Shown here piece by piece: positions 56,088-64,000 of a stretch of DNA of 64,000 bases. The notes under the pieces were generated by a model that was not told where the DNA came from, searched no databases, and saw only the letters and a list, made by a program, of their open reading frames with translations. The stretch is from assembly GCA_026874595.1 (NCBI GenBank), contig CM049320.1:34692214-34756213 (forward strand), in the 5' to 3' direction. The number at the start of each line of letters is the position of its first letter. The first letter of the stretch is position 1. Made by a program: the position numbers and the translations under genes. Origin of the DNA: Sipunculus nudus. Its lineage: Eukaryota > Annelida > Sipuncula > Golfingiida > Sipunculidae.

Positions 56088-59000
56088 AAACTTCAATGAT
56101 TATTGGGGCGTTTCAAGTCGAAATTATAAGATAATTGTATGAACTCTTGAATACATGTAATTTAAAAGCAACCCATTGTAAAGACCCTGGCATATGTAAA
56201 ATATTGATTTATAATTATATGCATACTTGTACATTTTTTATTATTTTCATATATATTTCACATAATTTATATTATAGTACATACTTCTGTTAAGATTTAA
56301 TCTTCTTTCGCATAATTAATAAATAAAGATTTTCAGTGTAACTAAAAATGGTCTCCAAAGGAATTATTCATGATTATGTCATATTAATATTTAGTATCAA
56401 AGCTGACAATTTAGTCCTTTATGTATGTATCAGGAGAGGAATTTTGGTAGGGCTGTGTCCTGTTTCTACTGTTTACATCAAGATTCTGGACAGATTCTAA
56501 ACTGGAGACAAAAGTACCCCATCTTCTCAAGTGTATATATGTTCATTTGGATATGATGCCATGTTTTATTTTATCACATAGTAGATCTTGAGAGTGAACA
56601 GAGAGGTGGTAAACTTTACAATAATGGTAGTATGCATGGCTTTTATTCTTCAGGCATGCCCTTCTTCATTGCAGCAAAACCAGCATAGGATAATTTAGGA
56701 ATATGGAGAGTGATTTAAACTTATATCAATTTTACAAAACAAATAAAATATTATTTATATCACTTTCACAATTAATTTGGTATTCAACAATCTTATACTT
56801 TAAATTTGTGTACATAACAGGATCTAATTGTTTGATATCAAAATTTCAGATATTAAATAATAAAATATTAACAGTTACTTATATTCTCATATTATATAAT
56901 CAAATAAATTAATATCTTAAAAAATATTGTTAATTTAATTTTCAAAATATAAATTAACATAATTTTAGATACTGAATGAAGGTCTGCAAAATTGGTACTA
57001 TGAAATAACAGACAAGTATTAAAAGAATTATTTTAAAAGAATATTTATATAAATTAATAGATAATACATGTCCCTGCAGTATGACTTTATCAAAGTGATT
57101 GTAGTACTGGTATGAGTTTATATAGCATTGTAGGCTTCCATACGTTATGGGTAGTGAAAACACCATAAGCTTATCATGAACATTTTGGGTCTGCACTGCA
57201 ACTACATCTGGTTCCATATTCTATTTTTCTTAAATGTGTGTTATTGCAATCTGTATGATTAAAATGCAAACTGGCTTGTGAAAATAAATCTAGGTAAATT
57301 TCAGAATAATATGCATATGGATTGATGGATGTGAGATAAGATGTACATGTCAATATAATAATACACAATTTATCTGTCCCGTAACATCAAACATTCCTCT
57401 GTTTATCCATGGTTTACTAATCAAAGGTCAGATTGTGCCAGGTTACCTATTTGGCTGTGACCTGCTCTGTCCAGTACTCTTATGTAATTAGCACCAGTGG
57501 TCACCAGCAGTGTGGCAGCTGGCCCATGCTTGCCTCAACAATAGGCACTTCCTGGGCAATTGCTGGACAAGAATTGAGTGTGTTCAGCATTATTTGCTGA
57601 TATGCTTCATGATCAAGAGGCTTACAGGAAGTAATAGAAAGTAATATGTATTACTCTATTACTTTGCCTTCTGTTTCTATTACTATTACTATTACAGCTA
57701 AAATTTTTGAGTCTATTACTATTACTATTACTATTACATGGAAAAAGCTGTAATAGTCTATTACTATTACTATTACTTATTACTATTACCCCATGTCTGC
57801 CATAGGTAAATCATTTTAGCATAAACCAGGGTTCTTGCTTTGTTTATAGTTAAAATTGATGTGACATAAAACTTGTATTCTGGCTTTAAGATTAGGACAT
57901 CCTCGTTTCAGTGTCAAACCTGAAGCAGCCCGGTACCTACGCTGGTAACGATGCAATCGTGTCATTTGCCCGTCTTCATAAGCTCAAGGTGGTGATCCAT
58001 CAACTGGGATCCCCCTGTTGGCAGGTGTGTAAACTAAATGGATCACATCATCACGGCCACCTGAATATTATTTTCATTGTACAATTGGCTGTTATTGCAT
58101 TTTACTGCTAAAGCATACTGGTAACATGTTATTTACTGGTCTGTCATATTATTTAATGTCATGTAATGACAGCTTGTGTTACATCCTGGATGGTGATTGT
58201 GTTTTACATGTTATTTACTGATCTATCATGGCATTTTGATTTAATGACAAATCATAGTGTTTTACAATTTTCTGTGACAAATCTGTATGTTTTACATGAT
58301 ATTACTAACAATTGTGGATGTATTCTGAATTTTTCCTGATTGTTTATCGTTTATTTTGTGTTATTTAATGTCAGATCATTCTGTAATACATGTTATTTAC
58401 TGATGGGTCATTCTGTATTATATGTTATTTACTGATGGATCATGCTGTATTGTATGTTATTTATATACAGATCAGCGGGTCTGATCAGCCTGGAGTTAGA
58501 GAACTGCACATCTCTTATCATAACGGTGACCATTACTCCAGTGTTCGGGGTCTTGGTGATAACTCAGAATCTCCTGCTAATATATATATTAAGGTAAGTA
58601 GCCTGAGAAATGTGAGGGCCCTTAGAATCAAATCAATTATCAATTCTTCATCTTTGATTCAATTCTCAATTCAGTTCTAACTTAGGTAGTAAATTTCAGA
58701 CTTTTTAAAAAAATAAAAGCAATTTTACTAAAATGGATGTCAGTAAAGCTACGGTCAGAAATACCTTTAAGAACACCTGTGGACATGGCCAGGTTGTGTG
58801 TCTTTTCCAAGATTTTGTACGAACGCCTCATGAAAAAGCCCTCGTCCCATGGCTGCCGTTGGAATGCCTTAGGAACAACGTAAGAACTACGCAAGATGTT
58901 TGTAAATTATTTAGGGTCAGGACACCATTCCAGAACCTAGAATCGTTATGGTGGCCCTAAGTATGCCGTAGGAAGATCCGAAGTTACTCTTACAAAAAAT

Positions 59001-62000
59001 GTCAGAATTCTAGGGCCATCGTACAAGATAAATGATCTCATTTTCTCAAGACTGCCTCAAGAATTTATGCCCCCTCTAAGAAATGTCTGCAAACTCTGGA
59101 ATTTGTAGGAACTGGGAGATTCATTCAAACCAATCCTTTGTACGAGTCTTTGTGACTGTAGCTTTAATTCCAGCAAATATAGGAAAAATGTCACACTCCT
59201 ACTTGTCGCTGCCATATATGTTTCTATGTAAGTGGAGTGATCCATCAGTGAACACTTAAAGTATATTTAGGGCACATACTGGATAAAGAGCTTCAACATC
59301 CCAAACTGCTGAATTAAATTTGAGGGCTTACACAGAGGACTTTGTGATGGTACATGTCTAAATAATATAATAATCGAAATTGATCAATTCTGAGGTTATT
59401 GATCAATTACAATTTAATTGATGGCTTGTAATTCTATGCATCGATTCTTCAGTGCATTGTTACAGCCGTTTAGGTAAATCATGTGACTTCTGGCTAAACA
59501 TGTTGCTCCATCAGTAAGAGGACAACCATGCACAGAATGTATAATATGCTAACTTCTACAAAGGTGTTAAGAAGAATGTAGCCTGATCATAAAGCCTTGG
59601 TCACAAACTTAAGAACCAGTTGCTCGATGAATCCCAGAGGGCAAAATCTACATAATTTTATGGATCACTCAAGGATGAGCACAGGACCAGTCTATGTACT
59701 GGTGGAAAGCTGGTTAATTTTGTGATTTCTTCCTCTTTTTCTCAGGATAATTCTTGGCTTATTTTTCACTCCTAGAATGATCCAGTATGGTGAATATTAA
59801 ACATGAGAGGAATCTTGGAATTGAACTTCAACTAAACTTTTTTGCATTGTATGTATTTTATTGAATTGTCAACAAAGCATTTTGTTATATAACAAATTGT
59901 CATCAGCCAAGGTATCATAAACATGAAATGTTGATATTTCTTAGCTTTTGAGGTCAAGATCTGAATACTATGTGTTGGTTGTCAGAGGCACATTCTACAT
60001 ACTGGCTTTATTGAACAGCTGGTCAGCAACATTATGAGCAGAGTAGCTGTCTGTTTTTGGCAAGGCATGCTATATTCAGAGCAAGGTACCAGTCTTAAGT
60101 GGTACCACCTAAGGTTAAACAAGTCTATTTCATAATTGAAATGGGGAAAATGCATGGGGAAAATTATTGTATTCAAGCCTATATCTTGAAATTTATTGTA
60201 TTATGTTTAACAAATGATGTTTAACAAATTAAATTACATTACCTTTTTTATTTTAATACAGGGAAATAAGAAAGCAGATCCTAAACTAGAAAAGAAGGTG
60301 GGATCACCTAGTGAAGCTAAAGCTAATTATTGTGATAAGGATTACCCTGGCATTGTTGGAATTAATAATAACGAAATGGAAGGTATGGCAAGAGCGGTGA
60401 GGGACTGGACCGACGTAGAGGAAGATATTATGGCTAATACTGGGTGTCATGTGAGTATCATCAGCTCCTCTTTTGTAGATGTCCCCCGCATCACTAGCAC
60501 CACCTGTCAGTGATGACAGACACTGAGTGTGAGGGTCAGTTTAATGGATGAGAAACATATTTTGTCTTATCTCAAATAGTAAAAGTAAATTTCTACAATA
60601 TCTTTAACAGTGGGGTGCCTATTATATTTGATTTGTTAGACAAAACAATGGAGATTTCACAATCACCTCTTGATTTTAAAAAAAGATTTGGGCAGATTTT
60701 GCTTAATTGCAAGCAGTATTTTTTGGCTTTAAGCAGCACCTGTTGATGTTATTCACCATCTTTGTTATTTTATCAGTTCATAAAAACTTAAGGTAAACTG
60801 GCCAGCGCATTCATGAATCAAGTCTTTATCAATGATTAATATCTAAGTATTTCATTACATTGAGGTCAAAAACAGTTCTTCCTGTTGTTTGTTGTTGTTC
60901 ATAACCTTGGGCTGTAACAATTCTCTGGTGCACTCATACATCACAATACAAAGACAAATATCGTATTGGTATCGTCAGATGTCCCTGTAACAATACGCTG
61001 ATGATATAAGACAATCCATCAAAATGTCTGACGTTTTACCGGTAACCAGTGATGGAGGACTCGGGTCCTGACTTGGACTTGAGTCTGGACTGGAGTCCAC
61101 TTTTTCGGAGACTCGGACTTGGACTTGAGCATCCTGGACTTGGACTTGTACTCTGACTCAGAGAAATCAGAGACTAGAGAAATCAGGCCAAGTCCATCTT
61201 AAGTCCAGCAGAAGGAAAGCTCCATCACACACCATAGAAATATTTATACACATGTGTGAACTTCTTGCAGAATATTAAAAAAACTGTTTGTACCAAGCTT
61301 TAGGTCTGCTGTGGGAGATAAATGAAATTCTTCTTAAAGTAAAAGGCATGTGTATACTAACATAAAAATACTACTAATGATAATCTCAAAGTTTCATTTT
61401 AAATTTCTGTTTATAAAGATATTTATATTGGACTCAGACTTTGACTCAGATTCTTGATGACTCAGATTCTTGATGACTCAGACTTGAAGATTGATGAAGG
61501 TGGACTTGGACTTGAACCTCGAGGACTCGGACTTGGACTCAGACTTTGACTCAGATTCTTGATGACTCAGATTTTTGATGACTCAGACTTGAAGATTGAT
61601 GAAGGTGGACTTGGTCTTGAACCTCGAGGACTCGGACTTGGACTCAGACTTTGACTCAGATACTTGATGACTCAGATTCTTGATGACTCAGACTTGAAGA
61701 TTGATGAAGGTGGACTTGGACTTGAACCTCGAGGACTCAGACTTGGACTCAGACTTATGGTGCCTGGGCTTGGATTTGCACTCAGTGTCAGATGGTGTGG
61801 ACTCCAATGTATCACTGGACCTCTGGCATAATAATAGCCAGATATATGTTAATTGTCATGTGGTTGGGTACGCACTGCGCAATCAATTCAATCCAATTTA
61901 CTGTTTCATTGTTTATTATTTCTTAAGTGTGGAGGCAATGGCATGGTGAAAATTGAAACAAGATTTAATTCAGAAAGAGTTATGTGCAATAATAATATGC

Positions 62001-62801
62001 ATAATAATCAGTGTTGGAGGTCCTGAGACCAGTCTTGGCTGAAGGCCAGGTTCTGCCCACTGCAGCCTTGGCCTCTGAAGGTGGTGACTTGGACTTGGCC
62101 TTGAGCCTTTAGGCCTCGGTGACATGGGCCTACGCCGGCTCGAGGCCGCTTAAATTTGACCTATTTTCTATTAATGCATTTGAGCTGTAACTCATACCAG
62201 AAATCAGACACTGAATCTTATAATCAGTTGTATGGACTCGGCCTCAGTCTTGGCCTCTGAGGATGGTGACTAGGACTTGGTCTTGGCCTCGGAGGGCTGT
62301 GACTCGGCCTTGACCTTGGGTTCAGAGGGCCAAGACTTAGACTTGGCCTTGGCCTCGGAGGATCATGACTCAACTACAATACTGATAATAATTTGGTTGT
62401 TGGTCTGTAAAAATGAAGATAAGTGTCTAAGAATATGAACTCTAACACAACTTACAAGTATTGTATTGTGTATCAGAGTGAAGCATGGTGATATGTATCG
62501 TATCGTCAGGTACCATATCATTACAGCCCCAGTATACTTAATGTTCTCATTGGTTACACTTGGCAGTGTCATTATTTCATTTATAAATTGTTTGTTTCAG
62601 GTTTGCCTTTTATTGAGGATACAAGGTATTATATTACTGGTATATATCTTAGGTTCACCTTTTAATGATGATTTGATGAGTTATCTTATATGTTTCAGGA
62701 TCGTCTTTTTGTGAGACAAGCTTTGGAGTTCCACTTCTATAATATTGATGATACAACTGATTATATTATAAGAGAAATGGTTGAAAGGAATCAGTCTTTA
62801 G
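43212..62801 (+). CDS. OTUD3: OTU-domain deubiquitinase OTUD3, first six coding exons; gene continues past the window
   Basis: OTUD3 is a cysteine protease that removes ubiquitin from substrates. Exons: 43212-43432, 54224-54372, 57912-58024, 58471-58593, 60262-60450 and 62699-62801. They total 898 nt, i.e. 299 residues plus one base, with every GT-AG junction in phase. The OTU core runs about 55-190. The Cys box is [17 protein letters not shown] (D73, nucleophile C76), the middle is [11 protein letters not shown] and [11 protein letters not shown], and the His box is [10 protein letters not shown] (H182). Residues 240-299 ([13 protein letters not shown], then [20 protein letters not shown]) fit the UBA-like helices after the OTU domain in this family. 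The ATG at 43212 aligns with the vertebrate start (MSSRSRRG); a downstream ATG at 43281 has a stronger context. About 100 C-terminal residues are missing relative to the human protein (about 398). Confidence 0.95.
43624..43661. repeat. (TA)n microsatellite
   Basis: Pure TA tract in OTUD3 intron 1. Confidence 0.92.
43752..44636. mobile_element. hAT-type element, perfect 8-bp duplication
   Basis: Ends TAGTGGTGGG ... CCCACCACTA are exact inverted repeats. GCCACCAG flanks both sides (43744-43751 and 44637-44644). 885 bp. The inner frame at 44208-44507 has no transposase motif, so it is non-autonomous. It carries an internal AATGATCGATTATTAATCGG stretch. Confidence 0.93.
44640..44775. repeat. AGGTAC(C)TG-rich tract
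   Basis: AGTACCTGTACCT-like words recur at least seven times. This is probably the remnant of another short element into which the hAT at 43752 inserted. Confidence 0.5.
45352..45782 (+). mobile_element. TRIM-like LTR element with tRNA-like boxes in its LTRs
   Basis: The 5' LTR is 45352-45508 (TGTTACG...CGTAACA, 157 bp) and the 3' LTR is 45628-45782 (TGTTACG...TGTAACA, 155 bp), about 80 percent alike. Three bases after the 5' LTR stands TGGGGGCTCGTC (45512-45523), the first 12 bases of the tRNA-Pro primer site. AAGAGGGGG (45617-45625) is a polypurine tract just before the 3' LTR. The internal part is only 119 bp. Each LTR contains a box-A-like (TAGCGAAGTGG in LTR1) and a box-B-like (GGTTTGACTCC) sequence. 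Confidence 0.8.
45895..46310 (-). repeat. Dispersed repeat family D, copy 3 (inverted)
   Basis: The reverse complement carries GACATCTAACAGTATG, a CAGTGGTTTTCATAGTGGGCAG-like block and the TTCAAGCCCATATTTACAGT block in the order seen at 11020 and 14110. Confidence 0.75.
46311..47100. repeat. Diverged TGACCTTTGACC-type repeat and flank
   Basis: GAGGTCAAAGGTCAAGGTCA near 46605 and GGTCACAACATCAGAGGTCAAGG near 46450 are the reverse sense of the 12960-13810 tandem. 46690-47060 has a GGGGAGATATATA motif twice. No coding signal. Confidence 0.55.
47170..49535. repeat. Satellite, about 145-bp monomer, about 16 copies, dimeric higher-order structure
   Basis: CTTCAGCTTTCCCAAATTC-like cores recur every 140-150 bp from about 47235 to 49400. 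Monomers fall into two types: type A (GGCTGCAGACCTATTGAA, CCACAGCCAAG) and type B (GAATTCAGAACTGATGAATT, CAACAGCCCAATTGCTGA). From about 48000 they largely alternate A-B, giving a dimer of about 290 bp. The array sits in OTUD3 intron 1. Confidence 0.93.
49536..50387. other. OTUD3 intron 1, unrecognised stretch
   Basis: AT-rich. No gene or named repeat; the frame 49982-50176 is not supported. Confidence 0.4.
50388..50893. mobile_element. TTAA-flanked MITE, copy 2 (complete)
   Basis: 506 bp from AGGGACATAATCA to TGATTGGGTCCCT, with TTAA at 50894-50897 and CCAA (decayed) on the left. It is the unbroken reference for the split copy at 21579-31143. Confidence 0.9.
50900..51200. repeat. Dispersed repeat shared with 9330-9700
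   Basis: TTTTCATGAAACTCA, ACCAATATTGTTTCTCACC and GATCACCAGATACAT are inverted or diverged forms of the earlier phrases. Limits are uncertain. Confidence 0.4.
51480..51790. repeat. Short-palindrome-rich stretch with poly-C run
   Basis: AATTTC / GAAATT and CTAGTAGAGATCCTACTTG words recur; 14 or more C lie at 51731-51745. Another C-run is at 52243-52261. No clear element ends. Confidence 0.45.
52639..53085. mobile_element. TTAA-flanked MITE, copy 3, right end missing
   Basis: TTAA (52635-52638) then AGGGACATAATCAGGC. It follows copy 2 through GTGTTTCAGCCAGCGGGAAC to GGCAGGTACAGA and then loses similarity. Confidence 0.88.
53122..53427. mobile_element. hAT-type MITE, 8-bp duplication with two changes
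   Basis: Ends TAGTGTTGGG ... CCCATCACTA. Flanks are ATAAGGGA (53114-53121) and ATAAGGTG (53428-53435). Internal GATCGATCATCAGT and CGATTATCAG words and the end sequence link it to the element at 43752. Confidence 0.85.
53436..54223. other. OTUD3 intron 1, end
   Basis: Non-coding, with no named repeat, up to the exon 2 acceptor. The frame 53789-54100 has no motif. Confidence 0.4.
54224..54372 (+). CDS. OTUD3: OTUD3 coding exon 2 (residues 74-124), catalytic Cys
   Basis: Begins [18 protein letters not shown] after TTTTTACAG and ends FEKY before GTAAAT. Confidence 0.95.
54373..55635. other. OTUD3 intron 2, left part
   Basis: No exon or recognised repeat. A C-run lies at 54517-54525. Confidence 0.4.
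55636..57799. mobile_element. hAT-type element, perfect 8-bp duplication, ATTACT-rich ends
   Basis: Starts CAGACATGGGGTCTATTAC and ends TATTACCCCATGTCTG, a 12-bp TIR. CCATAGGT flanks both sides (55628-55635, 57800-57807). 2,164 bp. Just inside both ends are (ATTACT)n arrays (55665-55790, 57660-57788), and a long (TA)n lies at 55993-56082. No transposase frame was found. Confidence 0.93.
57912..58024 (+). CDS. OTUD3: OTUD3 coding exon 3 (residues 124-161)
   Basis: Encodes [20 protein letters not shown] and [13 protein letters not shown], between CTCGTTTCAG and GTGTGT. Confidence 0.95.
58100..58470 (+). repeat. 33-bp tandem units abutting the OTUD3 exon 4 acceptor
   Basis: ATGTTATTTACTGATGG(G/A)TCAT-type units recur near 58390 and 58425. 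A last partial unit (TGTATGTTATTTATATACAG) forms the splice acceptor. Weaker copies extend back to about 58130. Confidence 0.75.
58471..58593 (+). CDS. OTUD3: OTUD3 coding exon 4 (residues 162-202), catalytic His
   Basis: 41 codons, phase 0 at both ends. Contains [17 protein letters not shown] with H182, then GTAAGT. A 33-bp tandem repeat runs up to its acceptor. Confidence 0.95.
58744..59166. mobile_element. MITE with TAAAGCTACGGTCA TIR
   Basis: The left end AAAGCTACGGTCAGAAATAC and the inverted right end (AAAGCTACAGTCACAAAGAC on minus, ending at 59166) are both bounded by TA. 423 bp in OTUD3 intron 4, with no coding sequence. Confidence 0.78.
59167..60261. other. OTUD3 intron 4, remainder
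   Basis: No recognised feature. Confidence 0.4.
60262..60450 (+). CDS. OTUD3: OTUD3 coding exon 5 (residues 203-265)
   Basis: 63 codons between TTTTAATACAG and GTGAGT. A charged linker, then [20 protein letters not shown], the start of the UBA-like region. Confidence 0.92.
60451..61046. other. OTUD3 intron 5, left part
   Basis: No recognised feature. Confidence 0.4.
61047..61817. repeat. GACTTGGACTC-rich repeat, possible hAT derivative
   Basis: A block containing GACTTGAAGATTGATGAAGG then GACTTGAACCTCGAGGACTC recurs at about 61469, 61588 and 61694. Possible ends are CAGTGATGG (61047) and ATCACTG (61817), but the flanks do not match. The left half matches 840-1230. Confidence 0.65.
62009..62384. 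mobile_element. hAT-type MITE with ATAATAAT flanks, GGCCTTGG-rich
   Basis: Starts CAGTGTTGGAGG and ends CTACAATACTG. ATAATAAT is on both sides (62001-62008, 62385-62392). The inside is rich in GACTTGG(C/T)CTTGGCCTC. The flank is low complexity, so the duplication is weaker evidence than in the other hATs. Confidence 0.75.
62585..62720 (+). repeat. Triplicated OTUD3 exon 6 acceptor
   Basis: Three acceptor plus exon-start-like segments: TTTCAG|GTTTGCCTTTT (62601), CTTAG|GTTCACCTTTT (62653) and the real TTTCAG|GATCGTCTTTT (62699), 52 and 46 bp apart. Confidence 0.65.
62699..62801 (+). CDS. OTUD3: OTUD3 coding exon 6 (residues 266-299)
   Basis: Encodes [16 protein letters not shown] and [10 protein letters not shown] and ends one base into a codon before GTAAGT. 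Two decoy acceptors with exon-like sequence precede it. Confidence 0.92.
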
Positions 62802-63840
62802 GTAAGTTTCTGGGAGTGTGAGTGGTCAGAGTTCACGTAAAATCAGACATCAGGCCACACCAGGAATAAATATTGTTGTTTATGCTTTTCCTGTATTATG
62901 CTGATCAGAATTATATTTTTTAGAGCACCAGGTCCTAATTTAAGTAATGTTGTTAATGATGCTTTGCTATTTATCCTCTCTTAGAATTTATAATGTTGTC
63001 ATGGAAAACAGACTATACTCCATTCCACCACCCCTGTCAACCAGATTTTTCATGATAATTTTAATACAGTGCACTAAAGCTTACCTTTATTTACCTCGGA
63101 GTTCAGCCACACAAATGTGGCAATTATCTGACAGCAAAATAATGCTCTCCCATGTATGATGATTAATACAGAAAGAATTATGACTGAACGGATGTACGAT
63201 CTTGCAGCATATTACTGACAACCTAAGCTGACGGTCTTAAACTAGATCCATTGGACAATTTGTAATGATGACGTCACAGTGGTCTTTGTATGTCACATGT
63301 TTGCTGCGTCGCATAAACGTCCCTCCTACATAGCATAGATAAAGTGAAATATCACAAAAAATTTGGTGGACAAGGGTGTTGGAACAGAGTAGAGATTTTG
63401 ACTGTTCATGTACAAAATGTATATCCTTTTAGCAAGTTATCAAAATTCCAGAGGTAAAATCTCAACAACAAAAGTTTGCCCTCTCCCTGTCAGTAGTAGG
63501 CTTCGCTAACCACTTGAGCACAAGGTCTTGTCCATGAAAAGGTTTTGATATTATATATAAGTACCTCGTTTGTACATGCATAAAAGATTAACTAACATTT
63601 ATAAGCTGTTAGTGTTGGTCTCATAACTTACAGTTTTATCACTGATAGTTTTCATATTCTCCTCCCTGCTTCTGTTGATACAGTAAATGTTTAACCCCAC
63701 ATAAATAAATGATTTTAATAGCATTGCCGTAGAAAAATTAAACATGAGTCATTAGGTTCCATTCCTGCGCAAGATATAACAATCCTACTGGACAAAGAAA
63801 AAATTCATCACTTATTATGTACAACAATAGATACTAACTT
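62802..63840. other. OTUD3 intron 6 (incomplete)
   Basis: No further OTUD3 exon is recognised before the window ends. Confidence 0.45.
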
Positions 63841-63854
63841 GTCCTTTTGGCACA

Positions 63855-64000
63855 GGGCCTAGACAGTCAAGTGGTAACAAGTTTGTCTCTCTCTGCTGGT
63901 GACCTGGGTTGATTCCTGGTATTTCTGTGAGATTGGGTGACCTAAATTGAGTGTTTTTTCCAGGTCATCCCAATCTGAGCCATGGAATATGCCTCCTATT
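63855..64000 (+). repeat. tRNA-derived SINE-like sequence, cut by the window edge
   Basis: CAGTCAAGTGGTAACAAG resembles box A, and GGGTTGATTCC (63906-63916) resembles box B with one base missing. The spacing of about 45 bp fits a tRNA-derived head. Confidence 0.5.

Noticed and set aside
63839-63900. Candidate OTUD3 exon 7 after TTTTGGCACAG
   Set aside because: In the required phase it meets a TGA after about 15 residues and shows no similarity to OTUD3. The sequence fits a tRNA-like SINE head better.

Overview
The window is animal nuclear DNA: AT-rich, intron-rich and repeat-dense, with GT-AG introns of up to about 11 kb. I infer a marine lophotrochozoan, most likely a mollusc. The reasons are the mix of repeats (2A-bearing LINE, tracts rich in TGACCTTTGACC, many MITEs) and the two conserved genes, but no species can be named from the sequence.

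Two real host genes stand head to head. COPS7 (COP9 signalosome subunit 7) is complete on the minus strand, with eight coding exons between 19379 and 4394 that join in frame to 265 codons. OTUD3 (OTU-family deubiquitinase) is on the plus strand from 43212. Six coding exons, to 62801, give about 299 residues with the OTU catalytic residues and a UBA-like helical region, and the 3' end lies beyond the window. One protein helps control cullin-RING ubiquitin ligases and the other removes ubiquitin. They share a broad pathway, but nothing here shows co-regulation.

The 24 kb between the start codons is mostly transposon. A TTAA-flanked MITE (21579-31143) is split by a 9,067 bp insertion (21794-30860) that has CCCAGTGGGCA / TGCCCACTGGG ends and arrays of TTGATGTCAAA. 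Inside it sits a structurally intact LINE (24616-29685). Its ORF1 begins with a hydrophobic leader ending in a 2A translational-recoding motif (DVEVNPGP). Its ORF2 (endonuclease, reverse transcriptase, CCHC) is in the same frame as ORF1 after a single TAA and has no AUG before the endonuclease domain. Two decayed LINEs follow (34437-35560 and 36428-37780, both minus), plus a long-TIR element (31893-33570).

The introns hold four hAT-type elements, three of them with exact 8-bp target duplications, a pogo/Tigger-like MITE, smaller MITEs, and a 2.3 kb higher-order satellite in OTUD3 intron 1. There is also a TRIM-like element whose short LTRs carry tRNA-like Pol III boxes and which has a tRNA-Pro primer site and a polypurine tract. 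An unexpected pattern is that splice sites are caught in tandem repeats: the donors of COPS7 exons 5 and 7 and the acceptor of OTUD3 exon 6 each recur several times next to the real site. All family assignments are from reading the sequence; no database search was run.
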